A DNA stretch of 64,000 bases from Papiliotrema nemorosa (GCA_032158125.1 JASKOT010000020.1:264652-328651); one strand, 5' to 3'; shown: positions 48,351 to 61,204, counted from the stretch's first letter. The notes: generated by a model not told the origin, from the letters alone. A program made the numbers and translations.

Positions 48351-51300
48351 TTACGCGTCCTCCTTGGGCGCTTTCCTCTTTTTCCGTTTGCTGCTACCTC
48401 CAGGTGTGCCAGCAACGACCACCTCGTCGCCGTCTGTCTCACCGGCACCATTTGTACTGGGCGCCTTTCTCTCTTTGTGCTTCTTCTCCTTTGGTGTCTT
48501 TGGCGATGGAGCGCCTTTGCCATTGGAGACCCCCCCTCCTTTAAGTTGCGCATGAACTTTAGCATGTCCATTGGGCAGTTGTTCTGCGTGTTTGTCACCT
48601 GGATATTAGCCTAATCAATCACCATGCAACAACGGACTAACTCGTATTGAGCATGTCCCGGAAGAACACCTCGAGCTCTGCCACTTCGGCATCTTGCACC
48701 TCTGGCGCTACTTGACGATTCGCGGTAGGATTTAAAGACACCTCGTCTTGCTGCTCGTACAAGATCTGCTCGCCTGCATGACCTTCAGCGATGACAGGCT
48801 TGGGCACCAAGATCTGCTCCAAGAAAGCGTCGAAGAGCAGCGAGACTGGTGGAAGTGTATGACTGGGTCCTTCGAATATGTCGACAGGATTTCCGCTCCT
48901 CCTCGCGACATCGGCTCGAGGAGCAATATCCGTGGTGGCACCCTCGGCTTCCAAAAAGGCGTCTTTCCCAAACATCTCTTGCCATATGGACACTTGCTTG
49001 CTGCTATTTGACCGGATGGCATTGGTGCCAATAGTGACATCTCGGGTAATGTCGTCCCCAAATCGAGTAATCTCGCCATTGTACGCAATACCGGCGAAGC
49101 GCAGCTCCTTGTAAGATGGACTTTGAGCGGTGAAAGGTAGTAGGATAGCTCGCGATATCTTGCCGTTTGCCTTGACAATGCGCAGGGGATGGGAGTGCTT
49201 GGTACCGTGAACGTGGATGCGAGTCTGCAGGTCCCCCTTGGACGGCTCATGCACAGCGATAAAGAAGGGATGGGTTGGACCAGCCAGGAGCCGGAAGCAA
49301 GGCGCAGCAGTGTTCGACCAGGCGACTAGGGGTCAGCACAGAAGACGGGAGAAGACGGATGGCTCACTATCGCAAGACAGCAGATCCCACATGGCAATGC
49401 CACTCGATTCACCAGAGGTTGCCAGGTAGCGTCCATCTTGACCGACAAAGCCAAGCTGCTTGACCTCTTTCAGGCCGCCTTCTAACGCTCTGAGGAGTAC
49501 ATTCTTTTCAACGTCCCATAGCGTGACCACCGTTCCGTGAGCGAAAGCGACCAACGTCGAGTCCGGTGAAAAGACCGCATCATAGATGGGCAACGATCGA
49601 TAAGCGAAGGACGACCTCGTTGACCAGAACACTACTCGCGCGTCAGCGACTGCCAACGCGTATCCGACACGAGAATCAGTAAGATGCGCAAGGGATGGTA
49701 CCCTCAGTGGGTTGAAGAAAAGGTGGTCCACAGTTTTGTATTCGGACTGTTGAGCTTGATAAAAATTTTGTTCATCATCGGGCACCCTGGCCCTTGCGCT
49801 TGGAACGTAGAAGGAAGATGACTTACGTTCAGCCTCGACCGCCTTCTTCTTGCCCTTGCCTGACGGATGTCAGCTGATACTCCATGATTTGTACGTCGTG
49901 TAAAGAGTAGGAAGAAGAGGAATCAGGATTGCAGAATGTGAGTCCGCACCGCTCGAGAGCTCTGGCGAAAAATTTGTAATGTATGAATTTTTTGGTCATC
50001 AGGGAAGGGAGAATGTGGGGTTGAACGGGGTAAGGTTAAGCGAGGCAAGTTTACTCACCTTGTTCAGGTCGTTTAGCGGAACGGACGTGCCATATTTTGG
50101 CTGTTCCATCGGACGAAGCTGTGAGGAGATACGGCTGGGAAAAGTCGCCGGAGTGTGCTGGGGAAAATTCCACTTTGACAATGTTGGCAGAGCCGTGTGG
50201 TCGAGGAATTTGTGTGGAGATGCGGTACCTGCGGCATGAGCTATGACCACAAGTCGAGATGATCCACTGACTTGTCATCAACCCATCGCCAAAACTTGAG
50301 CGTCTTGACCAGGCCACCACCTTCGGCATCGTCGCCCTTGCGACCTTCAATAGTCGCCATCCAGCGATTCGGCCCTTCTGTATGATCCGAAAAAGCCACA
50401 CATTCGACCGAGACTGACTCGTGAATCTTCTCATCTCGTCGTGAGACACGATTTGACGGCGCGACTTCCAAATCGAAGAGGACGGAGGATGAGTGTGGGT
50501 CGACAAACTGGAGCGTGCTAGAATGTGAGGAAGGCAGGACCAAGGCTCTGGTTGGCGGATGTATAGCAAGCGGGTACGGGGCTGTCCGATCTTTTGGACG
50601 TAATGGATCTGCCCCATCAGCTTGGGTAATCGTTGCCAGTAGACACAACCCACCTAATCTGACGTCTTGGCCAACGGTTGTGATCTGGCCCGAAGAAGAG
50701 CCAATCCTTGCAACGCCACCATCCTCCATCTGAACCCACCATTCCTCCTCGACTCCTCTTCCACCAGCCTTGACAGCTAGCGTAACAATGGGTCTGCCAC
50801 CCAGTCGAGGGATGTATTCCCGTTTGCCAGAAGCAAGATGCCATTGCACCAATACACTTTCCTCTCCGACGGACAACAATTGCGCACCGGATGGGGTGAA
50901 TGCAATGGCAGAGACGGCATGAGCGTGCCAATGCAATGATGTGGTCGGTAATCGTTTCTCGGTATCTGGCAAGACGGCTTTTGAAGGGTCCGATAGACCC
51001 TGGTGCGCCGCAGCAACGGCGTCAACCTGGCTGAAAGCAGAGGTCAGACCGTGCCATAGTCGAATGACACCTTTAACGTCTCCCGTGGCGAACCACTCTT
51101 CATCAGAGCCGCCGCCTACCAGTTTATCAGGAGCGAAAGCACCGCATGTAAAGTGCTGATCGGACACAAACTTGACACAAGAGGGTTTCCATGTGATTTG
51201 AGTCGGGTTGACGGGGAGTCGGTAGGTGTACGCTTTGGAGGCAGACAAAGCGACGAGATAGGTGAATCGAGGGGAGATGATGAGAGCGGTTGGAGTGTAG

Positions 51301-52146
51301 GACAGCTTGCCGACATGGTACGCGACACTATTGGATCCTGGTGCAGGAGGAGCGAGAGCCATCCGTACGACTTTGAAGTTGAGGTAGTACCCTGCATGTC
51401 AATAATGAGGTGCGTGTCGTCGAATGCACAAACCCACCTGTTTTTGACACATCGTGATTGTGTTTCGGCAAAGCGACATTGGCGAAGACAATCCATTTCC
51501 CGCCTACCAAACCCAACGCAACGTGTAGAACCTTGCCACCCTCGGCCAAGACGAGTGTCCGGATGAGACGACCTTCGACCCAGTCCCAGACCTTGACAGT
51601 CCCATCTTCGGATGCGGTGATGATCTGCATCGGGTTTGTTGGGTGCAGCAGGAGCGCCGTGATATTTTCCGAATGCCCGTCAGAACCGCTCCCCATGGTT
51701 GAGAGACGTTCAAATGCGGGCGGAGAGGATGAGTGGATGTGGATGGATGTGTTGGAGACTGTAAAGTAAAACCTGACTGTCAATTCTGGGCATTGAATCG
51801 GAAAGCTCTGTACACACCTGCCATCGGATGACCAAACCGGCGGGACTGGAGTAACAGATCCCCTAGAGATGGGCACGCAATCCCACTCGTCCCCCTTGCC
51901 TTTGGATACGGCCTCAGCTTTGCGTTGCTTCTTCTCATTCTTCCTTGCCAGCCTGGCAGCCTCGACGCTGTTGGTGCCAGAAGAAGGTCCCGCTACAGCT
52001 TGAGACGGAACACCATTCTGTTTCGACCCTCTGAGCGGGTTGCCCTCTTCTCTCGCTTTTCTCGCTCTCCGACTTTCTTTTGGAAAGGTCGGAGGCGGGG
52101 GCATGGATTTCGACGGACCTGCTTCTGGCATGGGCTGATCGTTCAT
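48351..52146 (-). CDS. UTP17: Utp17/Nan1 (WDR75), WD-repeat subunit of the small-subunit processome
   Basis: Starts at 52146 with MNDQPMPEAGPSKSMPPPPT, followed by a basic KKQRK-rich segment. Paired seven-blade WD propellers follow: TALLLHPTNPMQIITASEDG, TVKVWDWVEGRLIRTLVLAE, then LIISPRFTYLVALSASKAYT and ATGDVKGVIRLWHG, HAHAVSAIAFTPSGAQLLSV and VLVQWHLASGK. The second half includes FNPLRVPSLAHLTDSRVGYA and LALVAFAHGTVVTLWDVEKN-like blades. The tail is Lys-rich (KRKKRKAPKEDA), typical of nucleolar proteins. Utp17 belongs to the t-UTP subcomplex that binds nascent 35S pre-rRNA and links transcription by Pol I to U3-dependent 18S processing. Its start is 187 bp from the eIF3d start. An in-frame extension up to 52242 is not chosen because the MNDQ start sits after it and before the conserved part. 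Confidence 0.88.
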
Positions 52147-52333
52147 ACTGAACGACGATATGCCAGAGAGGTATGAGGATCTAGGAAGGGTGGTCGCTTT
52201 TGAAAATCTCGTAGAGGGGAGAAATTTAAACGGTACACACAATTAAAGTTTTGCACCTGCCCCCCTCTCCCATTCCAAGTTTCGTCGAGTTTTCGACAAT
52301 GAGGAGCAAAGGGTATAGCATATACAATCAACC
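52147..52333. promoter_or_regulatory. Bidirectional promoter shared by UTP17 and eIF3d
   Basis: Only 187 bases separate the two start codons, so both leaders and core promoters must lie here. It contains an AT-rich TTTAAA near 52226-52231 and pyrimidine-rich leader sequence on both sides. Head-to-head pairing suggests joint control of ribosome synthesis and translation initiation. Confidence 0.6.
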
Positions 52334-54252
52334 ATGCCTGATTTTGTATTGCCTACGATCCACGACAACGCCGACGGAACATGGGGACCTAGCACCTCTA
52401 CCCTTCCTTCCAGCTTCAAAGAGTGAGCAAGGCGTACAGAGACAACCCATCCCACTGACACCTCTAGCATCCCCTACGCCCCTTACTCGAAATCCGACAA
52501 GATCACCCGGATCGCAGATTGGCACGATGCAGCCGACGTGAACAGCCGACAACAAGGTGGTCGAGCAGGCTACTCTTCCCGACGACAAGGTCGAGAAGCC
52601 TACGGGGCGTCCGAGTCCAACGCTTTCGGTTACGTTCACGAGGAGGATGAGAAATCATTCTCTTTGGTCGACTCGAGCTCGAGACCCGTACGAGCCAAGA
52701 TTGGTGCTCAACGAGGTCGAGGCGGACGAGGTGGAGCTGTTGGCGCGAGGGGCGGCGCCAGAGGAGGAAGGACAGCTGGCTTCCAACCCCGTGGTGGATT
52801 CTCGAGCAAATCGTCTCGGGGAGGCAGGAATGGGTTCGGTGACTGGAACAAGGTTCGTCTGACGACTTGGTCCGAGGACATGTGCTTATTGCTAGACCCA
52901 ACGAACTCGAGATTCGTCGGTTACCGTTGGACCGGAATGGACCTTGTTGGAGGAGATTGAGTTTAGCAGGTTGTCCAAGCTCAACCTTAGCGTTGACCAG
53001 CCCGAAGATCTGTCAGTGACGAGATTAACTATACTAGCCACATGCTGATCCTTAGTGAGTCTCACGGTATGCTGCAAGGATACGACAAGGCGTTTGACCG
53101 AATCAACACTCGACTCGAGAAACCTTTGGATATCCTCGACCGAGTTCGATACAACGCGTCTACGTCAGACGACCCGATCATTGGTCAAGTGAGTCATACA
53201 TGAGACAGCTGAAGTGCTCCATTGACTTTTAGCTCGCCGAGAAGAAGGCCGCTCAGATCTTCGCTACCGACTCTATCCTTTCTGTCCTCATGTGCACCCC
53301 TCGATCCGTCAACTCTTGGGACATCATCCTCGACCGAAGAGGTGACCAGCTCTTCCTCGACAAGCGAGAGGGAGGATCATTCGATTACATTACAGTCAAC
53401 GAGAACGCTGCCGAGCCACCGGCAGACTCTGACGACCCGACCAATATCAACTCTCCCGCTTCATTGTCCCTCGAGGCGACCTACATTAACCAAAACTTTT
53501 CGTCTCAGGTCATCAGCGGTACTTCCAAGGTGTACGAGCCATCTCCCAACCCCTTCTACTCGGCCGAGGAGGAGACTGAACCTCTTGCGTCGTGCCTGTA
53601 CCGATACAGGAAGTTTGATCTATCGGTCGATGAGGAGGAGGCCATGGATCTCGTCGTCCGAACCGAGGTGGATGCCTACCAGGGCAAGAAGGATGTGTTT
53701 GTCACCGTCAAGGCGTTGAACGAGTTTGATCCTCGAGCTCAGGGAGGTCTAGGTAAAGCTGTCGACTGGAGGAAAAACTTGGATACCCACAAGGGAGCCA
53801 TTGTCGCCGGTGAGATGAAGAACAACAGTGCCAAACTCGCTCGATGGGCCGTCCAAGGTGTCCTCGCCGGAGCCGAGCTGATGAAGATGGGGTGAGTCTC
53901 CCCTTCTCGGTCTGGCATCACATTGACAAGATAGTTACATTACCCGAGCCAACCCTCGAGACGCTCAACGACACGTCATTGTCGGTGTTCAATCGTACAA
54001 ACCTTTGGACTTTGCTCGACAAATGAACGTCTCGTTGAACAACGGTTGGGGTATCGTTCGAACCATTGCCGATCTCGCCATGAAGCAACCCGAGGGCAAA
54101 TACGTCTTGGTCAAGGATCCGAACAGTGTAAGTGGTGTCAGATGTCGCTTAACTCGAATGCTGATGAGAAGCCTTTGGTCCGATTGTACAGCGTACCTGC
54201 CGATGCTTTCGACACTGGATTGATCGAGGAGGATCAGATGGAGGACGAGTAG
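52334..54252 (+). CDS. EIF3D: Translation initiation factor eIF3 subunit d (Moe1)
   Basis: Starts MPDFVLPTIHDNADGTWGPS and soon reaches DIPYAPYSKSDKITRIADW, the eIF3d N-terminal signature. An Arg/Gly-rich RGG linker (52700-52830) follows, then SVTVGPEWTLLEEIEFSRLS, the cap-gate and cap-binding core with LSVLMCTPRSVNSWDIILDR, SRPFY-equivalent EPSPNPFYSAEEE, RYRKFDLSVDEEEAMDLVVR and WAVQGVLAGAELMKMGYITR. It ends SVPADAFDTGLIEEDQMEDE before TAG at 54250-54252. eIF3d binds the mRNA cap in a selective initiation mode and contacts eIF3 c/e/l; Moe1 in fission yeast also links to spindle function. Introns were placed at about 52423, 52854, 53010, 53190, 53893 and 54128 and keep the family frame. Budding yeast lacks this subunit. 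Confidence 0.95.
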
Positions 54253-54479
54253 ATTGTAGATTGGTATCATCTCGTTTCAAAAGCATGCAATGGCCGTGCA
54301 CAGAGCATCATTGATTGAATGGTGTAGTGTCCGCTGAGTATGCGCATAGAGGAACGGGATGGCAAGACTTTGTAGCACGACATGTGGTGCATGATTTTAT
54401 TCACTTCTTCTACTGCTTCTTCCTCAACTACGGTTTTCTACGCAATCTGTCCTTTCTTTTTCGCGCTCAGATCAAAGAC

Positions 54480-55128
54480 CTAGTTGATCTTGAGCAACTC
54501 GACTATCATGTCAGCTCCCATATCGTAAACGTCGCGACGTCGGCAACTCACCCTCGAACTTGAGGGTAGCGTTGGCGGGGATGACAGGAGGGAAACCCCG
54601 GGCACCTGGGAATTAGCATTCTGTCTGTCCAAATCCCTTTATCCATGGCATGGGGAGAAAGTGAAGCGAGACTCACCGTAAGCGTAGTCTGGGGTGCAGA
54701 TCAAGTTTGCCTTTTGTCCCACGGACAATTGAGGAACACCTTCATCCCAACCTTTGATGACTCGTCCAACTCCGATTTGAGTCTTGAAAGGGGATCCCCG
54801 GTCTCGGGACGAGTCAAACTTGCTGCCGTCTTGGAGAGTTCCGACGTCTAACTATCAGCTTGGTCCGGCTCATTAGTGAGGGGTAGCTGACAGTGGATGG
54901 TGACAGTGTCGCTACACGTCAGCTGCTGCATGTCTATACGAAGAGGCGACTCACCCTTGCTTGGGGAAGTTTTGTCCGTCTCCGGCAGAGATAGTTTCTG
55001 AAATCAGCACTGATCCGATACAAAACGTGCGACCCAAACAGCCCGATGATCCCGACCACCTCAGTAGCATGTCTGGTGCTGCCGACGGGACAAGAGCGAA
55101 GACGAGACTTACCAACAGTGACACCCAT
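54480..55128 (-). CDS. FPR1: FKBP12-type peptidyl-prolyl isomerase
   Basis: Spliced exons yield 108 residues, the normal FKBP12 length, starting [13 protein letters not shown] (start 55128) and ending KFEVELLKIN (TAG at 54480-54482). Active-site and drug-pocket landmarks are present: VHYVGTL-equivalent [17 protein letters not shown], the Arg/Phe of [30 protein letters not shown] and [17 protein letters not shown]12 catalyses proline isomerisation in the cytosol and, bound to FK506 or rapamycin, blocks calcineurin or TOR; in Cryptococcus it is the single-gene target FRR1. The conserved Trp of GWDEG and Tyr of YAYG that line the pocket are intact. Introns are short; the first follows the sixth codon. 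The gene is convergent with eIF3d. Confidence 0.95.
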
Positions 55129-55606
55129 TCTGATAGCTGAAGATGTAAAGGTTCTTGGGGAGAATAAAGAAGTCTTCAAGGCTCGATGGAGGACGGGTCT
55201 GTACATATATATATGGATTGGAAGGGGGAAGGGTGTGGGGTGGAAAGAGGTGGAACAAGCGTTGGAGCTACGAGCGGTCATCCGTCCGGTCCACCCCCCT
55301 CCACCTCTCTGTTTCGCCGGCAAGATTGTGGCACCCAAACCCCACTCTGACCCGCTCAAACACCGATCAAGCACTCCATCGCACGAATCGACGTGGAGTG
55401 GTTTCTTTGTTTTGTCTTGTAGACGTGTAAGCTTGGCAGACAGGCAGTCAGGGTCCTTTATTCCGCTGGAGACGCTGCTGACGACCCTGGTTTCACGATG
55501 CTATACATCAAAATGATGAATCAACGTTGCTTCCACCTCGCCCTCTCGGCCGCAATCACGGTGCATCAATGTCACAGCTATGCACTTGCCCTCTCGAAGC
55601 CCTGTG
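55129..55606. other. Promoter of FKBP12 and 3' flank of PPWD1
   Basis: 478 bases. A TATATATATA element at 55206-55215 lies about 80 bases upstream of the FKBP12 start on the minus strand and is a good TATA box. Overlapping frames here show no protein pattern. Confidence 0.5.
55206..55215 (-). promoter_or_regulatory. FPR1: TATA box of the FKBP12 gene
   Basis: A TATATATATA run about 80 bases upstream of the FKBP12 start codon, the only AT-rich stretch in an otherwise GC-rich promoter. Position fits a fungal TATA box. Confidence 0.45.
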
Positions 55607-58276
55607 TCAATCCACAGAAATGCTCATCATCTTGACTTCTTCCCACGGCTTATCGTTCTTGTCCACTTTGACGTTTTCAATCTCATGGATAATATCCAAA
55701 CCTCCGACCGCTCGACCGAAGATGCTTACACGTCAGCACGAGTGATCCACGTCAAAGCAGCGACCTACGTATGTTTGTCGTTCAACCACTGACACGGGAC
55801 AGTGGTGATGAAGAACTGACTGCCGTTTGTCCTCGGACCTGAAGAGTCAGAATTACTCTAATGGGGTCAAGTGTTGTAATCACCAGCATTAGCCATGGCA
55901 AGCGTGTACGGCCTGTCGAACCGGGCCTTTGTCGAGAACTCATCTTCAAAGTTGCCTCCCCAGATAGATTCACCTCCCGTCCCATCACCTGTCAGTCAGC
56001 GTGGGTGCGCATGGTGCTTAGAGATACACACCCAATGGATCACCAGTCTGCAACATCTAAAACGTCAGTGGGGATTCTCATATAATGCAATTCTCTCACG
56101 AATTTCTTGATGATACGATGGAAGATGATCCCGTTATAATACCCAGATTTCGCATGGGTGATAAAGTTCTCCACTGCCTTCGGTGCGACATTAGGCAACA
56201 GCTGAAGCCGCTAGGTTGTCAGCCGAAACGCATCAAGCTCAATTGACTACAACTCACAATGTCACCCATACTCGTATGTATAGTGCAGCCGGTCGAAAGA
56301 GCCACCTTGGTCTCTGGTGCAGCGACGACCATAGCTTGGTCTTCCCTCGTCGGCTTTTCATTGAACACATCTCGATCTCCACCACCTTTGACCTCCCTAC
56401 AAGATCAGCATGTCTCTCTCTCGCTGTAGATCGGCTGGCTCACTCTCCACCTCTGCTGAACAAGTAGAATCTGGACCGCTTGTATGCCGTCACGAACAAG
56501 TGAGGATCCCGCGTTGCCTTTTCCTGCAACAGCGGATTTGCGGAAGCAGCCATGGCCAATGTGGTCAAGCCCTTTTTGGCCGGTGCACCTTGATACAGCG
56601 ATAAATTGAGATACCTCAGATTCTCCTCTTTTCCGATAACACGGACGACCTTGTTGGTGACGGTGTTGATGACTGACATCAGTACTACGGATCCCACATC
56701 GGAAGACGACGAGGGGGAAGCGACTCACCCTTGATGCCCAACATTGTCGGATACAGTAAGAAATTTCCACTCTCATCCCAAACCGCATTGGCCGTCCGCA
56801 ACGCCCCTCCAGGTCCACTCTCATCCCTCTCCAGCTCCCTTTCCAACGCTAAACGCCTCCCGAAATCCATATCATCCAGCTGGTACACCGCCGTGCCGGC
56901 TTGTTGCATTTCTGTAATCGCCGTGAGGGACTCGTCGTATGTCCTCGTGAGCTTTGCCGTGAGAAAGTTGTAGACGTGTACTGCGCGGGAGGGGAGGGCA
57001 AGCACGGCAAAGTGAGTCGAGGAAGGGGAAAAGGTGATGGAGGTGGGGATGGATTTTGTCTACAGTAAGAAGAACGAACCGCTAAATGCCCTGCCAATGT
57101 GCTCACCTTTTTAAATTGAAATAGATCGGTTTGAGACTTGTACTGCCATATACCTGGGAGAGAGGGTACACTCCAAGGTTCGGAGGGTTGCCAGTACTCT
57201 ACGAATCCATCCTCATCCGCTGATACGACACAGTCATACTTTGAATTATACTGTCTTCAGCGCATCGCCCAAGACCACAAGGGCTTTGATAGCTCGACTC
57301 ACCGCCATGAGATGTACAGGAGCGCGGTGAATCTTGGTCAACTCATTCAACGGTGTCCCATCACCTCGCCCGTCGTATATCCTGATGGTCGGGCTGTCCA
57401 GGTCCGAGACGGCAAACAGGACTTGACCCGCTCCGGGGGTGTGGACCCAAGCACACGCATTTGGCGTAAAGGGGAACTTGAAGATGTTGATCATGTCTAC
57501 CAGTCAGTCTTCTCTTCACCCCCCTTTCCAAAAGCGAGAAAAGTCGTGAAAGAAGCTGCGTGACGGGTGTAGGCTCACCAAAGTTGACCACGTCGAACAC
57601 TCTTCCTTCACCACCAGCCGAGATTGTCCCAAAGTATTTCCCATCTTCACTGGCACAAACTCCCACAATTCCTTTCAACGAAGCTCTATAATGCTTCACA
57701 AACTCGATACCCATATCCTGCTTCTTCCAAAGTTTAAGATGTCCATCCACACTTGTGGTGATGATAAAATTGGTTCTACCTATCAGCCTTTTCCATTCCT
57801 CCTAGGTCTTTCGAGCGAGTTCCAGCAAGGCGATGAGAGGTGGATGACTCACTTTGTAACGACGACAAAATTGACCGTGTCTCTATGCATGAAACTCTTG
57901 TAATATCGATCCGTATCTGGCATATGCTCGAGATAAGTCTTCTCGTGTGGCAGTACTACATTGAGCATTAGCATCTACACACAATGAATGGTTCGAAGCG
58001 CTCAATAGCCGCTAAGCAGCCATCTCGAGGGACCCTCGCAATGAGACAGAGGATCGGAGACAGGACCCACTCACCCGCTCGCTTCTTCTTCTTCCGACCG
58101 TTGCTCGCAGAAGCTATCGCCTCAGACTCGGGCACAGGCATAGGTCCGATTTCTTCATCCGAAGAGTCGTCCATGTCTGCAGAAGGCATCTCAGGGATGT
58201 CTGTCACCCCATTCTCAGCTTCTTCCTCTCTAGATCGCTTTCCCAACGTTGATGGTCCTTCTTCGTTTTCCGACAT
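55607..58276 (-). CDS. PPWD1: PPWD1-type spliceosomal cyclophilin with N-terminal WD repeats
   Basis: Starts [20 protein letters not shown], an acidic leader with a basic GRKKKKRAG patch. The WD-like half follows: [72 protein letters not shown] and [17 protein letters not shown], which is specific to PPWD1. The C-terminal cyclophilin domain has the catalytic [20 protein letters not shown], then [15 protein letters not shown] and WLNDKHTIFGRA, and ends [12 protein letters not shown], the GSQFFIT Gln-Phe-Phe and the W..KH..F core needed for isomerase activity are all kept. PPWD1 associates with active spliceosomes. It lies on the same strand as FKBP12, so two prolyl isomerases of unrelated folds are neighbours. 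Confidence 0.93.
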
Positions 58277-58565
58277 ATCGACAATGCCGGCGTACGGCTA
58301 GGGCGAGAGTTGAAGATGGACTGGATGGTGTGCAGTCAAACGTCAACTTCCTACAGAAAGTGGCGGTCTTCTCCGCCTCTGGACATCACGAATTGGCCTT
58401 GCATACATCGTATATGTCAAAGAAGCCCTATGAAAGAGGGCTCGTACATGTCACAAGGAGCGCGGTGTACAGCCGCCATGTATAAGAGAAAGAGGATCGG
58501 CGCATCTATACACAGTCAAAAGTCGTTTATCTAGGTCATAAAGTGGAATCGTCTCGGTCGAATAT

Positions 58566-59908
58566 TTACGAGGTAGCCTCGTCGACCTTTTGCGAAGCTT
58601 CGTCGGCTTTTTGATCGAGCTTGTCAGCAGCCTTGGCAGCTTCCTCTTGAGCTCGCTTCTGCGAAGAGTCAACCGTGGAACTCGAAATACTCAGGCCTGA
58701 CCTACCTTGGCACCGAGGACAAATTCGTAAATCTGGTCGACGACGGGCTTGACCTGATCCTGAAGAGTCAGCATCGATACAGCAGTTCAAAGATGGTGAG
58801 CTCACGACCACGTAAGCCTGGAGCTTGTTCGACTTGTCCTGGAGGGTGGCATCCTTGGCGAAGACGATCTCCTTGACCTCACCAGTGGTCTTTCCAACAG
58901 TCTACAAATCAGCTTGCGCACATGTGAGGAAAACCCCGACCGACCTCGATGAGGTGAGCTGGGACGTCCTTGCCATGCGCAGCAAGAGTCTTGAGCTGCT
59001 CAATCAAAGCGTGAGAAAGCTCCTGAGACGATTGAAGAGTAGCATGGGCTCGAGCACCCAAAGCCGAGTTGATCTCGGCGGTCTTGTTAATGACATCGGT
59101 GAGGACGGGCTGAGCGGACTGGACCCAAGGGGCGATTCTCTGCAGAGTCAGCCCTACTTGAAAGGTAATTAACCCACCGCATCGTAGATGCCCTTAGCCT
59201 GCTTGACGACGATAAGATCCTCAGTAGGAGTCTTGAAAGGGTCTAGAGTCAGCTCATCTTTCGCTCTACACGAGAGCCAGGACTGACAAGGGGCAATCGA
59301 CTCGGCTCGGTCAAAACTGGAAGATCAGCTCACCAGCCATTTCGGCTAGTATCGGTTACTCACGTCGCGACAGCGAGGCCATCAGCAGACTCGAGCAAAG
59401 GCTTGGTTCGGGTAAGAACAGGCGTAGCAAGCTCGTAAGACTCTATTCTATGAGTATCGTCATGGTAAAGCTGGGTAGACTGACTGTTGGCAATACCGAC
59501 TGCAGTCTGGTACAAAGACGATGTAAGAGGAGTCGAGTTGATCAGGGATCTATCCAGTCAGCATGCGCCTTTTGGTAGTAGAGGAGGATATTGCCAAGGG
59601 CCGAATGACGACAAGGAAGACGGACACTCACTGAGCATAAGCTACCGAATCGTGAATGACCGGGACGCCATCAAGTCGCTCGACGATCTTGAAGCCTTGA
59701 TGTCAGCCGTCGCGCAGTCTTTCCCGTAACAGGCGAGACGAAGAGCGAGAGAACGGAGGGGGAGAGGCTGGCAAGAACAAGCGTGAGTGAGGGGAGGAAG
59801 GTGTATGATCAATCTAGATCATCTTCCCTCGAAGGATTCTAGGGCGGTTGAGTAGGCTCGTCAGACTCACTAGGAACTTCGGGCTGGGTAGCGGTAGCGG
59901 TGGCCATG
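58566..59908 (-). CDS. Perilipin-like lipid droplet protein (fungal MPL1/Cap20 type)
   Basis: Starts MATATATQPEVPS and is assembled from six or more small exons. Segments read FKIVERLDGVPVIHDSVAYA, LINSTPLTSSLYQTAVGIAN, ELATPVLTRTKPLLESADGL, KTPTEDLIVVKQAKGIYDAV and EINSALGARAHATLQSSQ. It ends in a long Ala/Lys/Glu amphipathic coiled segment (AQEEAAKAADKLDQKADEA). The order resembles fungal perilipins, where a S/T-rich start precedes a 'P-V-L-x-K-P-x-x-x-x-A-D' block and a 'K-x-P-T-E-x-L' motif. Such proteins coat lipid droplets and limit lipase access. The match is moderate, and the family name is an inference from pattern. The leader appears to contain a 480-nt intron, separately listed. 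Confidence 0.7.
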
Positions 59909-61204
59909 ATGGATCAGAGAAGTTTTATATAGAGCTGTGTATCAGCACCCATATCAGACACGACGCAGCTGTACGTGCGAGAAGGGACACCTAGAAGGAG
60001 GACGGAGAGCGGAAGGGATGAGGTAGATGACGATCAGTCAAGAAGGAAGAGTGAGAGGTGGAAGAAGGAAGAAGAGTGGGAGAAGCAATAACGAGGAGTC
60101 ACAAGAGGAGGTGTCGGGTTGTCGTGGGAAAATCAGGCGTTGAATGGAGACTAGGTCGGGTTGAATTACAAACGTGGTCGACTCGCTGGTTTGACCTTGA
60201 TGCTTGGGAGGGGAGAGAGTGGGGGTGTGTAGGGGTGTACTAAGCGCAGTGATGGACACAGGAGAGGGAAGGTATACAGTTTTGATGAGAAGGTATGGTT
60301 GGAATTGGTTGTGTGGTTTACAGCTTTCCTTCTAGGTAGAGGCAGTAGAGAGAGACGTTCCCACGCTGTACTCGACCATGCCGAGAGTGCTACGCTAAAG
60401 CCAACGGGCACTCACTTGTTCTCGACGTCACGAGTATAGCTTGTGGGGTATTGAACAACGTCTGTAGCAGTGAGGTCGATGTGAGAGATAGAGAAGAGAA
60501 GGGTGAAAGGAGGGGCCAGCAAAAGAAGAGGCAGTGGCAGATGCGGATCTCCTCCTTCTCCACGGCCAAAAAAACGTCACCGCTGTGTTTCATTTCCCAC
60601 ATTTCGATACGGTTCTCATGAGAATCCCTACTCTCCCTGTGCTCGCCAACCCCTTGCTATCTGTTGAGGAGTGACTGGTGCTGTCTTCCAGCAGCTATCC
60701 TATGCTCTCCTGCACCCGGCAGATACTTGCCTTTGTGAACTGGCCTGTGTTGCTCAGTGGAGGCGACTTGGGCGGCTGGTGGCGGGGCCAGACTGCGACT
60801 GACTGATAAGCATCATATCGTTACCCTGAACGCGTCTCTACGCACGAGCCACCCTTATCTCCTCTCACCCCATCCCCCTGACTCTATCATCGTTCTTCCT
60901 CTCACGCTAGGCATGCTCTTAGACATCCAGACCTTCTTATGTGGCGTTGCTGATGCGTGATGCCTGAAGACGAATTGGTAATTTAGCTCTCGACCTGTAC
61001 CTTACAACCGATAAACCCGTCCGCCATTCTCACAGCGTCAGTCTCACGCAAGCAGGGTCATCCAAGGTCCAGCGCTACAATGAAGTGTGCCGAGGTCAAT
61101 GAGGTCAATGGGCGATGGCAGACGGACCTGTTGCCTGGAGAAGCCCGGCAGATGTATGGGACAGATGCATGAAATCTAAGCACAGTGTGCGACTTCTATG
61201 TGTT
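59909..61204. other. Long leader/promoter of the perilipin-like gene and 3' flank of the TPT transporter gene
   Basis: 1.3 kb without a supported gene. Its left part (59909-60520) is read as the 5' UTR and leader intron of the perilipin-like gene, and CT-rich leader lies at 60470-60530. Between about 60600 and 61200 I see only short, unlike-protein frames. Confidence 0.5.
59936..60415 (-). other. Putative 480-nt leader intron of the perilipin-like gene
   Basis: On the minus strand a GTGAGT donor at 60415 follows a CT-rich, ATG-free leader (60520-60416). A CTGATACACAG acceptor ends at 59936, 27 bases before the ATG at 59908. The spacing is much longer than coding introns here (40-75 nt), as is common for leader introns that control expression. 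Confidence 0.5.
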
